Shown here piece after piece: positions 49,798 to 61,856 of a stretch of 64,000 nt of DNA. The notes beneath the pieces are model-generated. The model searched no databases. It saw nothing but the letters and a program-made list of their open reading frames with translations, and was not told where the DNA came from. The position numbers and the translations under genes were made by a program. Origin of the DNA: Trabulsiella guamensis ATCC 49490 (GTDB lineage Bacteria; Pseudomonadota; Gammaproteobacteria; Enterobacterales; Enterobacteriaceae); contig NZ_JMTB01000043.1 in NCBI RefSeq assembly GCF_000734965.1, positions 86,988-150,987 of the forward strand, in the 5' to 3' direction. How positions within the stretch are numbered: the first letter of the stretch is position 1; every line of letters starts with the position of its first letter.

Positions 49798-50741
49798 TGG
49801 TGTCGCGCCGCGTAAGCGTCAATAGTCTGCGCAATCGCGGCGGAATCCTGCAGGGTTCTGACCGCGGTAAACAGCGCCGTCGCCTCACGGTACTCTTTGC
49901 GTAAATACCCCAGCCACTGTTTGATGCGGGCGACGTGATAAAGCCCGGTGTCGCCTTGTTTCTCCTTGCGGGAGTACGTCTGTAACAACTTCACGACGTC
50001 GGGCCATGGCATGCGCGGTTCGTTGTATTTCACGACCCGGCTCAGGTTCGGCACGTTCAGCGCACCACGGCCAATCATCACCGCATCGCAGCCGGTTGCC
50101 GCCATGCACGCCTGCGCGCTCTGCCAGTCCCAGATTTCGCCGTTGGCAATAACCGGAATGGTCAGCCGCTGACGGATCTCGCCAATCGCCTGCCAGTCGA
50201 TGCGTTCCGCTTTATAGCCATCTTCTTTGGTACGACCATGCACGACAAGCTCCGTCGCCCCTGCCTGCTGTACTGCGTCGGCGATTTCAAACTGCCGGTC
50301 GCCGCTGTCCCAGCCCAGACGCACTTTCACCGTCACCGGCAGATGAGCCGGAACCGCTTCACGCATGGCTTTTGCGCCACGGTAAATCAGCTCTGGATCT
50401 TTCAGCAGCGTTGCCCCGCCGCCGCTGCCATTGACCACTTTTGACGGACAGCCGCAGTTAAGATCAACCCCCCATGAGCCGAGCGCGACGGCACGGGCCG
50501 CGTTCTCCGCCAGCCATTGCGGGTATTGCCCCAACAGCTGAATACGTACCGGCGTACCAGCACCAGTGCGGCTCTGATGGTGCAGTTCAGGGCAAATACG
50601 ATAAAACGATTTTTCCGGCAGAAGCTTATCCACCACCCGCAAAAATTCGGTGATACAGAGATCGTAATCGTTAACCTCAGTCAGCAGCTCGCGCACCAGC
50701 GAATCGAGCACGCCTTCCATCGGCGCCAGTAAAACACGCAT
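49794..50741 (-). CDS. dusC: tRNA-dihydrouridine(16) synthase DusC
   Basis: FMN enzyme that reduces U16 in tRNA D-loops. 315 residues, the E. coli length. The TIM barrel starts with [10 protein letters not shown]. The catalytic Cys is in [18 protein letters not shown], and phosphate-binding residues are in IANGEIWD and [10 protein letters not shown]. Convergent with yohD. The 232 bp before yohJ hold no gene. Confidence 0.96.
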   Translation of the reverse strand: MRVLLAPMEGVLDSLVRELLTEVNDYDLCITEFLRVVDKLLPEKSFYRICPELHHQSRTGAGTPVRIQLLGQYPQWLAENAARAVALGSWGVDLNCGCPSKVVNGSGGGATLLKDPELIYRGAKAMREAVPAHLPVTVKVRLGWDSGDRQFEIADAVQQAGATELVVHGRTKEDGYKAERIDWQAIGEIRQRLTIPVIANGEIWDWQSAQACMAATGCDAVMIGRGALNVPNLSRVVKYNEPRMPWPDVVKLLQTYSRKEKQGDTGLYHVARIKQWLGYLRKEYREATALFTAVRTLQDSAAIAQTIDAYAARHH

Positions 50742-50973
50742 ATCGTTACCCGGAGAAAAAGAGGCGCTATCTTAGCGTTAATGGCAGTGGGAATGAAGTC
50801 TGCTTTAACGGCTTCAGGCTACACTCTGTAACATCACTTTTTGCCAGCAAATTTGTTGGAATGCCAGATGAGCCACAGGGGGACCACAGGTATGCTCAGA
50901 ATTCATGTTGTGATCGGTAGCACATTTCTGACTTTAATTGTATGATGAATGCGTTTCATCAAGGGTAATCACC

Positions 50974-51372
50974 ATGAGTCAATTTTTCAATACATTCTGG
51001 CAGTACCTGCGGGCGTTCGTTCTGATCTACGCCTGCCTGTACGCGGGAAATTTCGTTGCCTCCCTGCTGCCTATTATTATTCCTGGCAGCATTATCGGTA
51101 TGTTGATTTTATTTGTCCTACTGGCGCTGCAAATCCTGCCCGCAAAATGGGTCAATCCGGGCTGCTATGTGCTGATCCGCTATATGGCGCTGCTGTTCGT
51201 GCCTATCGGCGTCGGTGTCATGCAATATTTCGATCTGCTGCGCACCCAGTTCGGGCCGGTGGTGGTCTCTTGCGCCATCAGTACGCTGGTGGTGTTTCTG
51301 GTGGTGAGCTGGAGCTCACACCTCCTCCATGGTGAACGCAACGTGGTCGGCCAAAAAGGAACTGAAGAATGA
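50974..51372 (+). CDS. yohJ: CidA/LrgA family protein YohJ
   Basis: 132 residues with four hydrophobic helices, holin-like family ([21 protein letters not shown]). The ATG at 50974 matches the E. coli start; the frame opens 36 bp earlier. Its stop overlaps the yohK start by 4 bp. LrgAB-type pairs are linked to murein hydrolase control and, in several species, to pyruvate or glycolate transport. Confidence 0.93.
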   Translation: MSQFFNTFWQYLRAFVLIYACLYAGNFVASLLPIIIPGSIIGMLILFVLLALQILPAKWVNPGCYVLIRYMALLFVPIGVGVMQYFDLLRTQFGPVVVSCAISTLVVFLVVSWSSHLLHGERNVVGQKGTEE

Positions 51373-52064
51373 TGGAAAACATCTGGTGGTCGTTGCCGTT
51401 GACCCTGCTGGTCTTTTTCGCCGCCCGCAAGCTGGCCGCGCGCTTTAAGATGCCGCTGCTTAACCCGCTACTGGTGGCGCTGGTGGTGATTATTCCATTC
51501 CTGCTGCTGACCGGCATTCCTTACGATCACTATTTCCAGGGCAGCAAAATCCTTAACGATCTACTGCAACCGGCAGTCGTGGCGCTGGCTTTTCCGCTCT
51601 ATGAACAGTTGCACCAGATTCGCGCCCGCTGGAAATCAATTATCACCATCTGCTTTATTGGCAGCCTGGTGGCAATGATCACCGGCACCTCGGTGGCCCT
51701 GCTGATGGGGGCAACGCCGGAAATTGCCGCTTCTGTTTTGCCGAAATCGGTCACGACGCCGATTGCCATGGCGGTCAGCGGCAGCCTTGGCGGCATTCCG
51801 GCTATCAGCGCGGTCTGTGTGATTTTTGTCGGTATTCTCGGCGCGGTATTTGGTCATACGCTGCTGAACCGGATGCGCATCCATACCAAAGCCGCGCGCG
51901 GACTGGCGATGGGAACCGCGTCGCATGCGCTGGGCACCGCCCGCTGCGCCGAGCTGGATTATCAGGAAGGCGCGTTCAGTTCGTTAGCGCTGGTGATCTG
52001 CGGGATTATCACTTCCCTGCTGGCGCCGTTTATTTTTCCGGTGTTACTGGCCATCCTGCATTAA
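51369..52064 (+). CDS. yohK: CidB/LrgB family autolysis modulator YohK
   Basis: 231 residues with about seven membrane segments, the LrgB partner of YohJ. Conserved stretch: [22 protein letters not shown], with core [11 protein letters not shown], and later [12 protein letters not shown]. The start overlaps yohJ (ATGA), giving coupled translation. Confidence 0.94.
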   Translation: MMENIWWSLPLTLLVFFAARKLAARFKMPLLNPLLVALVVIIPFLLLTGIPYDHYFQGSKILNDLLQPAVVALAFPLYEQLHQIRARWKSIITICFIGSLVAMITGTSVALLMGATPEIAASVLPKSVTTPIAMAVSGSLGGIPAISAVCVIFVGILGAVFGHTLLNRMRIHTKAARGLAMGTASHALGTARCAELDYQEGAFSSLALVICGIITSLLAPFIFPVLLAILH

Positions 52065-52116
52065 AAGGCGATACATCACACATTTTTTCGTTGAATTTCA
52101 TTAGTTGCACAGGTAG

Positions 52117-52132
52117 TGCGAAGTAGATCACA
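52117..52132 (+). promoter_or_regulatory. CRP-like site upstream of cdd
   Basis: TGCGA-AGTAGA-TCACA matches TGTGA-N6-TCACA at 9 of 10 positions, 60 bp before the cdd ATG. E. coli cdd is controlled by CRP with CytR. Confidence 0.6.
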
Positions 52133-52191
52133 TATAAAGCCGTAACAGGCCCGTAAACTACGCTCCCATTACATTGTTGAGAGGCAACGCC

Positions 52192-53076
52192 ATGCATTCA
52201 CGTTTTCATTATGCTTTTGCACAGCTTGCAGAAAATTTGCAGTCAGCTCTCACCCCAATTCTGGCGGATGAGCATTTTCCCGCACTGTTGACGGCGGAAC
52301 AGGTCGCGGTGCTGCAAAAGGCTACGGGACTGGACGAAGACGCTCTGGCTTTCGCCCTCCTGCCACTGGCGGCGGCCTGTGCCCGCGCCGATCTCTCGCA
52401 TTTTAACGTCGGGGCTATCGCCCGCGGCGTCAGCGGCACCTGGTATTTCGGCGGCAATATGGAATTCATTGGCGCCACCATGCAACAGACGGTACACGCT
52501 GAACAGAGCGCCATCAGTCACGCCTGGTTGCGTGGAGAAAAATCACTGCAGGCTATCACCGTAAACTACACGCCTTGCGGTCACTGCCGTCAGTTTATGA
52601 ACGAACTGAACAGTGGTCTGACGCTGCGTATTAACCTGCCAGGCCGGGCACCGCACACGCTGAAAGATTACCTGCCGGACGCGTTCGGGCCGAAGGATCT
52701 GGAGATCAAAACCCTGCTGATGGATGACCAGGATCACGGCTACATTCTGGAAGGCGATGCGCTGGCGCAGGCGGCCATTACCGCCGCGAACAGAAGCCAT
52801 ATGCCATACAGCAAATCGCCGTCCGGCGTGGCGCTGGAGTGTCGCGATGGCACGATTTTCAGCGGCAGCTATGCGGAAAACGCGGCGTTCAACCCGACAC
52901 TGCCGCCGTTGCAGGGCGCACTTAATCTATTGAGCCTCAACGGTTATGACTATCCGGACATTCAGCGCGCCATCCTTGCCGAACGCGCCGATGCGCCACT
53001 CATCCAGTGGGATGCTACCGCCGCCACCCTCAGAGCGCTCGGCTGCCAGAGTCTCGACCGCGTTCTGCTGTCCTGA
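52192..53076 (+). CDS. cdd: Cytidine deaminase
   Basis: Zinc enzyme converting cytidine and deoxycytidine to uridine and deoxyuridine. 294 residues, the E. coli length, from MHSRFHYAF with ribosome site GAGAGG. The catalytic His/Glu are in [11 protein letters not shown] and the zinc cysteines in [11 protein letters not shown] second, non-catalytic domain forms the C-terminal half. A CRP-like site lies upstream and a hairpin (53086-53106) lies after the stop. Confidence 0.97.
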   Translation: MHSRFHYAFAQLAENLQSALTPILADEHFPALLTAEQVAVLQKATGLDEDALAFALLPLAAACARADLSHFNVGAIARGVSGTWYFGGNMEFIGATMQQTVHAEQSAISHAWLRGEKSLQAITVNYTPCGHCRQFMNELNSGLTLRINLPGRAPHTLKDYLPDAFGPKDLEIKTLLMDDQDHGYILEGDALAQAAITAANRSHMPYSKSPSGVALECRDGTIFSGSYAENAAFNPTLPPLQGALNLLSLNGYDYPDIQRAILAERADAPLIQWDATAATLRALGCQSLDRVLLS

Positions 53077-53085
53077 ACCCGTATC

Positions 53086-53106
53086 GTGCGGGCTTCGCGC
53101 CCGCAC
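53086..53106. terminator. Hairpin after cdd
   Basis: GTGCGGGC / GCCCGCAC, a perfect 8-bp stem with a 5-nt loop, 10 bp after the stop. The following sequence is TGATGAAAA, so it is not a typical terminator for cdd. Confidence 0.5.
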
Positions 53107-53174
53107 TGATGAAAATCCCCCCAATTAACTTACTGTTTCTTGCGCTTACCCGGCGGGTAAAGTAGCCTGAGTGA

Positions 53175-53923
<749 letters not shown>

Positions 53924-53924
<1 letters not shown>

Positions 53925-54841
53925 TGGGCAATTACGCGCTGCTGGTGGGGAACGGGATTAATAATCTGGCCGACGGCAATTCCTGGTTTGATGTTCTGCA
54001 AAGCCTCGGTCAGAAATACGGAATTGCCATCGATACCAACAACAAACCTTTTACTCTCGCCTACGAAGAGATCTACTTCAACATCTTAAAAACGCAGCAC
54101 AGCAATCGCATCGAAAGCACGATCAAACGCTTTATTGCCAACAAAATTCAGACCATTACCCGCAATGATATCCACCAGCAAATCATGACGCTCGATTGCC
54201 AGAACATCATGACCAGCAACTATGATCTGGCGTTCGAAAGCTGCCTGCCAGCGTCTGATGAAATTAAAAATAACGGCATTATCAAAGAACAAAAATACAA
54301 CGTTTTCCGCCATCACCTCATTAACGACAAACGCATCTGGCATATCCACGGTGCGATTACCGTTGCCAACTCCATTACGCTGGGTTACGAGCACTACAGC
54401 GGTTATCTGCAGGCGATGCGTAACTACACCGCCACGGGTAGCAGTTATTCAAAAGAAGAGTTTAAAGATCTCAAACCGCTAATCCGTCGGTTAAACACAC
54501 CGGGGGAGGAATTCAGTTGGATCGATAATTTTTTTCGTCGCAATATCTATATTTTCGGCCTGACACTGGACTTTGTGGAGATTGATCTGTGGTGGTTATT
54601 AACCTATCGCGAACGTTGCCGGTTGCTGGAAAAAAGTGACAAGGAAATCACTAATCGGATTGTCTATTACGTTCCAGCCTGTTTAGCGGAAGATGAGAAA
54701 TCCCAGGCCAAAATCGCCCTGCTGAAAAGCGTCGGTGTGACCATTAATGATACATTCGGGCAGCATTTTTGCCGTTCAAAAGAGGATGAGAAAAGTTATT
54801 ACGTGGACGTGATTGCGGATATCAGGAAGGCCGAAAAATAG
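53924..54841 (+). CDS. SIR2-like domain protein
   Basis: 305 residues. The Rossmann-type SIR2-like fold is indicated by LLVGNGINNL (6-15), TSNYDLAFE (97-105), IWHIHGAI (138-145, candidate catalytic His) and IFGLTLDFVEIDLWWLL (210-226), the pattern of the SIR2-like family that includes NAD-cleaving defence effectors. There is no signal peptide or membrane helix. The base composition is visibly more AT-rich than in its neighbours. The ATG overlaps the sanA stop. In E. coli this interval holds yeiS, preT and preA. An anti-phage or NADase role is inference; it could instead be a housekeeping deacylase-like protein. Confidence 0.8.
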
Positions 54842-54867
54842 CCCGGCGCGGGAAAATCCTGCCGGGC
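54841..54867. repeat. GC-rich inverted repeat between the SIR2-like gene and mglC (REP-like)
   Basis: GCCCGGC - 13 nt - GCCGGGC between two convergent genes. It starts within the stop codon of the SIR2-like gene. REP-like or terminator stem without a T-run. Confidence 0.6.
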
Positions 54868-54883
54868 CTGAAGAAGACCGAAC

Positions 54884-55894
54884 TTATTTTTTGCGCGCGT
54901 ACTTGAGGGAGTCAAGCGCAACAGCAAAGATAATGATCGCCCCTTTAATGATGTACTGCCAGTACGGGTTCACACCGATATAGGTCAGACCGTAGTTGAT
55001 GACAGTGAAGATAATCACACCAGTCACCACTCCCAGCACGGTACCAACCCCACCGCTGAAGGATACCCCGCCTACCACGCAGGCGGCGATGGCGTCCAGT
55101 TCGTACATAAAGCCGAGGTTGTTTGTCGCGGAGCCGATACGTCCCGCTTCCAGCATTCCGCCGAACGCGTAAAACACGCCGGACAGCGCATAAATCATCA
55201 GCAGGTTGAGACCGACGTTAACACCTGAGACTTTCGCCGCTTCCGGGTTGCCGCCGATAGCAAAAATATTTTTGCCGAAGCGAGTTTTATTCCACAGGAT
55301 CCAGACGAAAATAATGGCAATTAACGCATAGAACGTAATATACGAGAGCCTGAAACTGCCCAGCGCCACAAACCCCTGAGCAAAGGTTGAGAAGTGGGAG
55401 TCAAACCCGGAGATCGGTGATGCGCCGACGAAATCGTAATAAAGGGAGTTGATCCCGTACACGATAATCATTGTACCCAGAGTCGTAATAAACGGCGTTA
55501 CGTTCAGATATGCAATGATAATACCGTTCACCAGGCCGATGACCGCGCCAATAGCGCAAACAATCAGGATCACCAGCGGAATCGGCATGGTTGCCATTTC
55601 CGGGAACACTTTGTTCGCGTTTTCCACGGACTGAAGGAGCGTCGCGGCAATAACCGCCGCCAGCCCGACCTGACGACCTGCGGAAAGGTCAGTCCCCTGG
55701 GTGACAATCAGACCTGCCACACCCAGCGCGATGATAATACGTACGGAAGACTGCGTCAGGATGTTACTTAAGTTCAGCAGACTTAAGAAAGTGGGGTCCT
55801 GGAAAATAATAATCGCCAGCAAGACTAAAAGAACGACGTAAATACCGCCATCTTTCAGGTAGGTAATAAAACTTTTTTTGTTCAACGCACTCAT
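54884..55894 (-). CDS. mglC: Galactose/methyl galactoside ABC transporter permease MglC
   Basis: Inner-membrane permease, 336 residues, the E. coli length, with about ten hydrophobic segments. Typical of the BPD_transp_2 family (GTDLSAGRQVGLAAV, GVSFSGGVGTVLGV). Third gene of mglBAC; 15 bp separate it from mglA. Confidence 0.97.
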   Translation of the reverse strand: MSALNKKSFITYLKDGGIYVVLLVLLAIIIFQDPTFLSLLNLSNILTQSSVRIIIALGVAGLIVTQGTDLSAGRQVGLAAVIAATLLQSVENANKVFPEMATMPIPLVILIVCAIGAVIGLVNGIIIAYLNVTPFITTLGTMIIVYGINSLYYDFVGASPISGFDSHFSTFAQGFVALGSFRLSYITFYALIAIIFVWILWNKTRFGKNIFAIGGNPEAAKVSGVNVGLNLLMIYALSGVFYAFGGMLEAGRIGSATNNLGFMYELDAIAACVVGGVSFSGGVGTVLGVVTGVIIFTVINYGLTYIGVNPYWQYIIKGAIIIFAVALDSLKYARKK

Positions 55895-55909
55895 GAGTGG
55901 CCCCTGATC

Positions 55910-57430
55910 TTAAAGGTGCAAAGACGCAAGACGCAGAATTTCGTTTTGCGTTGTCGTTTTGGTATCAACAATACCGGCGACGAGTCCATTGCTCATCACC
56001 AGAATACGGTCGGTAATTCCCAGCAATTCTGGCATTTCAGAAGAGATGATGATGATCCCTTTATTCTTTTTCGCCAGTTCAGCAATTAGCTGATAAATTT
56101 CGAATTTCGCACCAACGTCAATACCACGCGTCGGTTCATCAAGCATCAATATTTCCGGCTGGGTTAATAACCAACGACCGATAACTACTTTTTGCTGATT
56201 CCCGCCTGACAGCGAGCCGATTTGAGTACGGTGACCTGGCGTTTTTACCCGCATGGAGTCGATCACCCATTGGGTGTCGCTTTTCATACGCGTGTTATCC
56301 AGTAAACCCACCTTGTTTTTATAATTACGAATATTGGAAATAAGCGAGTTAAAACCAATATCCAGGTAAGCGTAAATCCCGGTTGAGCGACGCTCTTCTG
56401 TTACCAGCGCAAAACCATTATTAATGGCTTCGTTAGCGCTGTGGTTATTGATTTTCTTACCATGCAGGGTGATGGTGCCGGACGATTTTTCGCGAATACC
56501 GAATAACGTTTCCACGATATCGGTACGTTTCGCGCCAACCAGCCCGGCGATGCCAAGGATTTCACCTTTGTGCAGATCAAACGAAATATCGCGAATTGAG
56601 GGCTGGCGTAACGACGTGAGGTTACGCACCTCAAGGATCACTTCCCCCGGTGTATTGTGTTTGTCCGGGAAACGCTGGTTAAGCGAACGTCCGACCATCA
56701 TGGCGATGATCTTGTCCATATCCAGCCCTTCCAGCGGCTGGGTGGCAATCCACTGACCATCGCGAAGTACCGTGATTTCATCGCATAACTGGAATATTTC
56801 TTCCATTTTGTGCGAGATATACACGATGCCGCAGCCACGCTCTTTCAGTTTGCGAATGATGGTAAAGAGATGGTTCACCTCTTTTTCGGTCAATGACGAT
56901 GTAGGCTCATCCATAATGACGATTTTCGCGTCATAGGAGAACGCCTTGGCAATTTCAATCATCTGCATTTGCGAAACGGATAACGTCCCCACGCGGGCGC
57001 GCGGATCGATATCGATATCCAGTTCGTCAAAAATAGCTTTTGTATCACGATACATTTTGTCCTGATCGACAAACATGCCTTTGGTGGGGTAGCGCCCCAG
57101 CCACATGTTGTCCATCACGGAACGTTGTAATACCAGGTTGAGCTCCTGGTGTACCATGGAAATCCCGTTTTCCAGCGCTTCCTTCGCGGAATGGAAATCG
57201 ATCTCTTTCCCCTGGAAAATAATGCTACCGGCATCTTTTTGATAGATGCCAAAAAGACATTTCAATAATGTTGACTTACCAGCGCCATTCTCGCCCATTA
57301 AGGCATGGATAGAATGAGGACGCACCTTTAAGTTCACATCATCGAGTGCCTTTACGCCGGGAAAAGACTTGTCGATATGATTCATTTCCAACAAGAATTC
57401 GCCTGGCGACGCTGTATTATTGCTGACCAT
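55910..57430 (-). CDS. mglA: Galactose/methyl galactoside ABC transporter ATP-binding protein MglA
   Basis: 506 residues with two fused ABC domains. The first has Walker [12 protein letters not shown] and signature [15 protein letters not shown]. The second has a degenerate Walker A (GLVGAKRTD), as is normal for sugar ABC proteins, and signature [15 protein letters not shown]. The start is at 57430 ([12 protein letters not shown]), the E. coli length; the longer frame runs back through the mglB-mglA hairpin. Nearly identical to E. coli. Confidence 0.97.
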   Translation of the reverse strand: MVSNNTASPGEFLLEMNHIDKSFPGVKALDDVNLKVRPHSIHALMGENGAGKSTLLKCLFGIYQKDAGSIIFQGKEIDFHSAKEALENGISMVHQELNLVLQRSVMDNMWLGRYPTKGMFVDQDKMYRDTKAIFDELDIDIDPRARVGTLSVSQMQMIEIAKAFSYDAKIVIMDEPTSSLTEKEVNHLFTIIRKLKERGCGIVYISHKMEEIFQLCDEITVLRDGQWIATQPLEGLDMDKIIAMMVGRSLNQRFPDKHNTPGEVILEVRNLTSLRQPSIRDISFDLHKGEILGIAGLVGAKRTDIVETLFGIREKSSGTITLHGKKINNHSANEAINNGFALVTEERRSTGIYAYLDIGFNSLISNIRNYKNKVGLLDNTRMKSDTQWVIDSMRVKTPGHRTQIGSLSGGNQQKVVIGRWLLTQPEILMLDEPTRGIDVGAKFEIYQLIAELAKKNKGIIIISSEMPELLGITDRILVMSNGLVAGIVDTKTTTQNEILRLASLHL

Positions 57431-57458
57431 AGTTATACCTGGCTGCGCGTGTGTGTGC

Positions 57459-57480
57459 CCGTGCTGATTGCTCAGCACGG
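57459..57480. repeat. Hairpin in the mglB-mglA gap
   Basis: CCGTGCTGA-TTGC-TCAGCACGG, a perfect 9-bp stem. In E. coli a REP structure in the same gap stabilises the mglB part of the message, giving excess binding protein. The same role is likely here. Confidence 0.75.
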
Positions 57481-57529
57481 GGAGTATCAGTACTACAAAT
57501 TAACGGGCGTCATATTGCGACCCGAATTA

Positions 57530-58525
57530 TTATTTTGCGAACTCTGCGAGATTGTCTTTATCTACGCCAACGTACGGAACACGAACGATTTTATTCTCGA
57601 TTTTCCAGCTGGTGCCCGCGGCAGCTTCTTTGCCGTCAGCCAGATTTTTCGCCAGGTCAAACGTCGCTTTCGCCTGGTTGTTAGCATCGTTCAGCACAGT
57701 ACCGGCCATTGCGCCGGACTTCACCAGCGCCAGTGCTTCTGGCAGGGCGTCAACACCAAATACCGGAATGCTGGATTTGTTGTGCGCTTTCAGGGCTTCA
57801 ACTGCCCCCATTGCCATGGCGTCGTTGTTGGCGATAACCACTTCGATTTTGTTAGCGTTCGGGCCAGACAGCCAGGCGTCCATTTTGTCTTTCGCCTGAG
57901 CGGTATCCCACATTGCGGTATCCAGCGCCAGTTGCTGTGTTTTAATGCCTTTGGTGTTCAGCTCTTTCACCACATAAGTAGTACGCGCTTCAGCATCCGG
58001 ATGGCCCGGCTCGCCTTTCAGCAGCACGAATTGAATCTGACCATCTTTGTTCAGATCCCAGCCCTGGTTGGCCTGCCAGTGTTTGGCAATCAGATCGCCC
58101 TGGATAATGCCAGACTCTTTAGAGTCGGTACCGACGTAGAACGCTTTGTCGTAGCTATCCAGCGCTTTGCGGGACGGTTCTTTGTTGAAGAAAACCACCG
58201 GCACATTCTGCCCACGCGCTTTCTCAATCACCGTGCCTGCCGCTGCCGGGTCAACGAGGTTGATAGCCAGCGCTTTCACACCCTTCGCCAGCAGAACGTC
58301 GATCTGGTCGTTCTGTTTGGACTGGTCGTTCTGCGAGTCGTTCATTAGCAACTGAACGTCCGGCGCTGCTTTGGCGTCGTTCTCAATCGCTTTACGCACG
58401 ACAGACATGAAGTTGTCGTCATATTTATAAATAGTCACACCGATACGGGTATCAGCAGCGTGCGCAGCGGCACCGAACAACATGCTTGCCATAACAGCAG
58501 ACAGGGTTAACACCTTCTTATTCAT
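57530..58525 (-). CDS. mglB: D-galactose/D-glucose-binding periplasmic protein MglB
   Basis: Binding protein for the Mgl importer and chemoreceptor ligand for Trg. 331 residues from [11 protein letters not shown] with a signal peptide cleaved after AAHAA. The mature protein is almost the same as E. coli, including the calcium-site loop DLNKDGQIQ. The C-terminus ends EFAK, one residue shorter. First gene of the operon. The promoter region (58526-58810) contains CRP and Gal operators. Confidence 0.97.
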   Translation of the reverse strand: MNKKVLTLSAVMASMLFGAAAHAADTRIGVTIYKYDDNFMSVVRKAIENDAKAAPDVQLLMNDSQNDQSKQNDQIDVLLAKGVKALAINLVDPAAAGTVIEKARGQNVPVVFFNKEPSRKALDSYDKAFYVGTDSKESGIIQGDLIAKHWQANQGWDLNKDGQIQFVLLKGEPGHPDAEARTTYVVKELNTKGIKTQQLALDTAMWDTAQAKDKMDAWLSGPNANKIEVVIANNDAMAMGAVEALKAHNKSSIPVFGVDALPEALALVKSGAMAGTVLNDANNQAKATFDLAKNLADGKEAAAGTSWKIENKIVRVPYVGVDKDNLAEFAK

Positions 58526-58767
58526 GGTATCTCCGGTTTTTATTATGCAGGGTAGTAATCTCGGTGGGCGCAACGTTAATGAAGTGTTACTGACCGCCGA
58601 AGTTAACTTATCAAATAAATGACTATCTTCCGTGTTCGGTAACGCTCCAGTGTGCGTTTAATTGAATGTTTACGGCTTTGAGCTATACAAAAAGTGATTA
58701 ATCACCGTGACATAGCGGTAGAGCTTTACAAACGCTGCCATCATAGACCAGCGTAATGTTAAGTTAC

Positions 58768-58800
58768 TGTGAATTTACTCACAGATTGGAAGCGGTTACA
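58768..58800 (-). promoter_or_regulatory. mglBAC control region: CRP site and GalS/GalR operator
   Basis: TGTGA-ATTTAC-TCACA at 58768-58783 is a perfect CRP palindrome. TGGAAGCGGTTACA at 58787-58800 is a Gal operator (TGTAAnCGnTTnCA on the minus strand). They lie 3 bp apart and about 245 bp upstream of the mglB ATG. The same pair occurs upstream of galS. Confidence 0.85.
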
Positions 58801-58810
58801 TGACCACAAA

Positions 58811-59836
58811 TCACAAGTTAGTGATCGCCCCCACAGATTGCCGTTGTGACACTGAATGACGGCGAACCAGTGTAGGCATAAAGCAGTGCGATGCCGTGGC
58901 ATCCAGCTTGCCTGCTGCGCCCAGCAGCGCCAGCTCCGTCGCCAGTTTGGCCATCGACATAATGGGGTATCGCACGGTGGTCAGTTGCGGATCGGTGTAA
59001 CGGGCAATAGGAATATCATCGAAGCCGATCAGCGAAAGATGCTGTGGCACCGCAATGCCGTTGTCTTTTAATGCGGTAAGCGCGCCAGCTGCCATGTTGT
59101 CGTTGTAAGCGAAGACCGCTGTCAGTCCGAGATTACGCCCGAGTAGTTCAACCATCGCCGCTTCCCCGCCCTGCATATCCGGCGTGCCAGTGCCAGTCCA
59201 GCTTTCCGGCGCAGCAATGCCCTGCTCTTCCAGCGCGCGTTTCCAGCCTTCACGCCGCAGCGCATCATCTTCAATACCGTGGCTGGAAGCGAGATAGCCA
59301 ATGCGCTGATGACCGTGGTTAAGCAGCATTCGCGTCGCCATCATCGCGCCGCTGATGTTGTCGAGCCCGACGCAGCGATGCGCGTAGCCGGGCACGATAC
59401 GGTTGATCACCACCATGCCGGGAATGTGCGCCATGAACGCCCCGAGCTCCTCATCACTCAACGCTTTTGAATGCACAATCAAGGCGTTACAGCGTTGGCG
59501 GATCAACACTTCGATGGCGTTGCGCTCTTTTTCGGCCTCATGATAGCTGTTGCCAATCAGCACATATTTTTGATGCTGCTGTGCCACGGTATCGACGGCT
59601 TTGACCAGAGCGCCGAAAAACGAATCCGAGACATCCATTACCACCACGCCAATCGTTTCGCTGCTCTGCGTTGCCAGCGCCTGGGCATTGGCGTTCGGAC
59701 GGTAGCCCAACAGCGTCACCGCCTTCATCACCGTTTCCCGTGTGTCAGGACTTACCAGCGGACTGTTGTTAAGCACCCTGGAGACCGTGGCGACGGAAAC
59801 GCCCGCCTGACGGGCAACATCACGAATAGTGATCAT
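58811..59836 (-). CDS. galS: Galactose isorepressor GalS (LacI family)
   Basis: Represses mgl and its own gene in the absence of galactose. 341 residues (E. coli 346). The N-terminal HTH is [21 protein letters not shown], with hinge helix [10 protein letters not shown]. The periplasmic-binding-type core includes [18 protein letters not shown]. It lies directly upstream of the mgl promoter and is itself preceded by a Gal operator and a CRP-like site. Confidence 0.96.
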   Translation of the reverse strand: MITIRDVARQAGVSVATVSRVLNNSPLVSPDTRETVMKAVTLLGYRPNANAQALATQSSETIGVVVMDVSDSFFGALVKAVDTVAQQHQKYVLIGNSYHEAEKERNAIEVLIRQRCNALIVHSKALSDEELGAFMAHIPGMVVINRIVPGYAHRCVGLDNISGAMMATRMLLNHGHQRIGYLASSHGIEDDALRREGWKRALEEQGIAAPESWTGTGTPDMQGGEAAMVELLGRNLGLTAVFAYNDNMAAGALTALKDNGIAVPQHLSLIGFDDIPIARYTDPQLTTVRYPIMSMAKLATELALLGAAGKLDATASHCFMPTLVRRHSVSQRQSVGAITNL

Positions 59837-59925
59837 TCTTACCGCCCTGTTGTAATTTGCAGCACCCCACAGTCACCCCCTGTTTCAGCAAGTAAGACAT
59901 TGTGTCAGTGCAAAGGCGTGGACTA

Positions 59926-59959
59926 CGTGAGAAATGTCACAAGGATGGAAGCGGTTACA
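59926..59959 (-). promoter_or_regulatory. galS control region: CRP-like site and Gal operator
   Basis: CGTGA-GAAATG-TCACA (59926-59941, 9 of 10 CRP positions) and TGGAAGCGGTTACA (59946-59959), the latter identical to the mgl operator. This is consistent with autoregulation of galS. Confidence 0.8.
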
Positions 59960-59990
59960 TTGATTTTGTTAATGATTGTGATCCAGATCG

Positions 59991-61148
59991 TTATCTGGAT
60001 GTATGCCGCAATGAAACGCCTGATGCACGTGCGGTCAGTTGCCGCCACAGCCATTCCACTGGCCCCTGACGGAAGTAACGGAGCCAGAGCACAGAGAAAG
60101 CGAGATTGATGATCCAGACAGGAAGAATGAAACCTAACAGTTGCAGACGGTTAAATTTCATAAAAAAATCAAGATGATAAAACAAGGTGGTACAGATAAG
60201 CGTTTGCAGCAGATAGTTAGAAAGCGCCATGCGTCCCACGCAGACGACGGCCGCTACCAGACGAGAATGGCAGAGTTGCGGCCAGAAACCATACACCAGC
60301 GCAGCGTAGCCGATGGTTTGCAATGGCGCACCCAGCTCACGCGGTGCCTGTAACAGAAACGCGCTCCAGCGATAATCCCAGTTCAGCCACCACTGCGCGA
60401 CAACCGCCGGCAGGTTGATTAGCAGACCGATGATAATCAACAGCGCGCCGACGCGGCGATAATGGCGCAGGCTGAACTGCCCTTTCAGCCAGCCGCTGCG
60501 CATCAGCGCACCGCCCATCAGCATCATGCCCGCCAGTTGCCAGCCGTACTGCGCACCCAGCGCCAGCAGACTGTCTGCCAGCATGCCGGCGCGGTTGCTG
60601 ACCGCTTCAGCGCCGCCTTTTAATTTCCAGTACTGCTCATACTGGAGGTGGGCGGCGTCAGGTACCCAGGAGCGATTGACTGAATCACCGGTAATGATGC
60701 CGAGCAGAATCAACACCCCAACCCCGGTGACGTAGAGCATCACACCGGTGTTGAACAGCGATTTGATGCTCTGCGCATCGCGGATCATGCGCCAGCACAC
60801 CAGCCCAACCAGTGCATAAGCCAGCAGAATATCGCCGTCCCAAAACAGGAGACCGTGAATAAACCCGAGCAACGCTAACAGTGTCAGCCGCGACTGGATC
60901 CAGATTTTCCCGCGCGGCAACAATAGCTGAAGCCCGGCACCGAACAGCAGCGCAAACAGGGTGAGGAATTTTACCTGCGCCAGCAGATCCAGAATCGCCC
61001 ACGTCCAGGCGTCACTACGGCTGATATCGCCATACCAGGCAGGATTGAGGTAGGCCGCCTTTGGCAGACCAAAGGCGCTAATGTTAAGCAGCAGAATACC
61101 GAGAATGGCTGCGCCACGAAGAAAGTCGAGCGTGACGTTCCTTTCCAT
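59991..61148 (-). CDS. yeiB: DUF418 family inner-membrane protein YeiB
   Basis: 385 residues from MERNVTLDFLRG, the E. coli length. About nine to ten membrane helices and a C-terminal DUF418 domain ending LRYFRQGPVEWLWRQLT, related to acyltransferase-like membrane proteins. The substrate is unknown. It begins 15 bp after the folE stop on the same strand, so the two may share a transcript. A longer start (61163) is possible but not conserved. Confidence 0.93.
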   Translation of the reverse strand: MERNVTLDFLRGAAILGILLLNISAFGLPKAAYLNPAWYGDISRSDAWTWAILDLLAQVKFLTLFALLFGAGLQLLLPRGKIWIQSRLTLLALLGFIHGLLFWDGDILLAYALVGLVCWRMIRDAQSIKSLFNTGVMLYVTGVGVLILLGIITGDSVNRSWVPDAAHLQYEQYWKLKGGAEAVSNRAGMLADSLLALGAQYGWQLAGMMLMGGALMRSGWLKGQFSLRHYRRVGALLIIIGLLINLPAVVAQWWLNWDYRWSAFLLQAPRELGAPLQTIGYAALVYGFWPQLCHSRLVAAVVCVGRMALSNYLLQTLICTTLFYHLDFFMKFNRLQLLGFILPVWIINLAFSVLWLRYFRQGPVEWLWRQLTARASGVSLRHTSR

Positions 61149-61163
61149 TTCCCGGCTCCGCAA

Positions 61164-61832
61164 TTAGCTTAAGTGGCGCACGGCGCGCAGGAATTCCTGG
61201 CGGGTGTTCTGGCTGGACTTAAACAGGCCACCGAGCGATGTTGTCGTCGTGGCGCTGGTTGCGTCACGTACGCCGCGGGCTTTCACGCAATAGTGCACAG
61301 CATCAATCGACACCGCCACATTATTGGTACCGAGCAGCGTTTGCAGCGCGGTCAGAATTTGCTGTGTCAGTCGCTCCTGCACCTGCGGGCGCTGGGCAAA
61401 GAACTGCACGATGCGGTTAATTTTCGACAGGCCAATCACCGTATCTTTCGGGATATACGCCACCGTCGCTTTACCGTCGATGGTGACAAAATGGTGTTCG
61501 CAGGTGCTGGTCAGCGTGATGTCGCGCACGGTGACCATCTCATCGACTTTCATTTTGTTTTCGATGACCGTGATTTTCGGAAAGTTGGCGTAATCCAGCC
61601 CCGAGAAAATCTCATCGACATACATTTTGGCGATGCGGTGCGGCGTTTCCATCAGGCTGTCGTCACTCAGATCAAGATTCAGCAACTCCATAATCTCGGT
61701 CATATGTCCGGCAATCAGACGCTTGCGGGTTTCGTTGTCCATATCGTGCACCGGCGGGCGCAGTGGCGTTTCCAGCCCACGAGCGACCAGCGCTTCATGA
61801 ACAAGTGCAGCTTCTTTACTCAGTGATGACAT
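61164..61832 (-). CDS. folE: GTP cyclohydrolase I
   Basis: First enzyme of tetrahydrofolate and queuosine-precursor synthesis, GTP to 7,8-dihydroneopterin triphosphate. 222 residues from [15 protein letters not shown] with ribosome site CAGGAGAAAA. The frame extends a further 146 codons upstream but that part is not conserved. Zinc and active-site residues are in [14 protein letters not shown] and [12 protein letters not shown] strong hairpin lies in the leader at 61857-61882. Confidence 0.97.
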   Translation of the reverse strand: MSSLSKEAALVHEALVARGLETPLRPPVHDMDNETRKRLIAGHMTEIMELLNLDLSDDSLMETPHRIAKMYVDEIFSGLDYANFPKITVIENKMKVDEMVTVRDITLTSTCEHHFVTIDGKATVAYIPKDTVIGLSKINRIVQFFAQRPQVQERLTQQILTALQTLLGTNNVAVSIDAVHYCVKARGVRDATSATTTTSLGGLFKSSQNTRQEFLRAVRHLS

Positions 61833-61856
61833 CTTTTTTCTCCTGCGGGTATGGCG

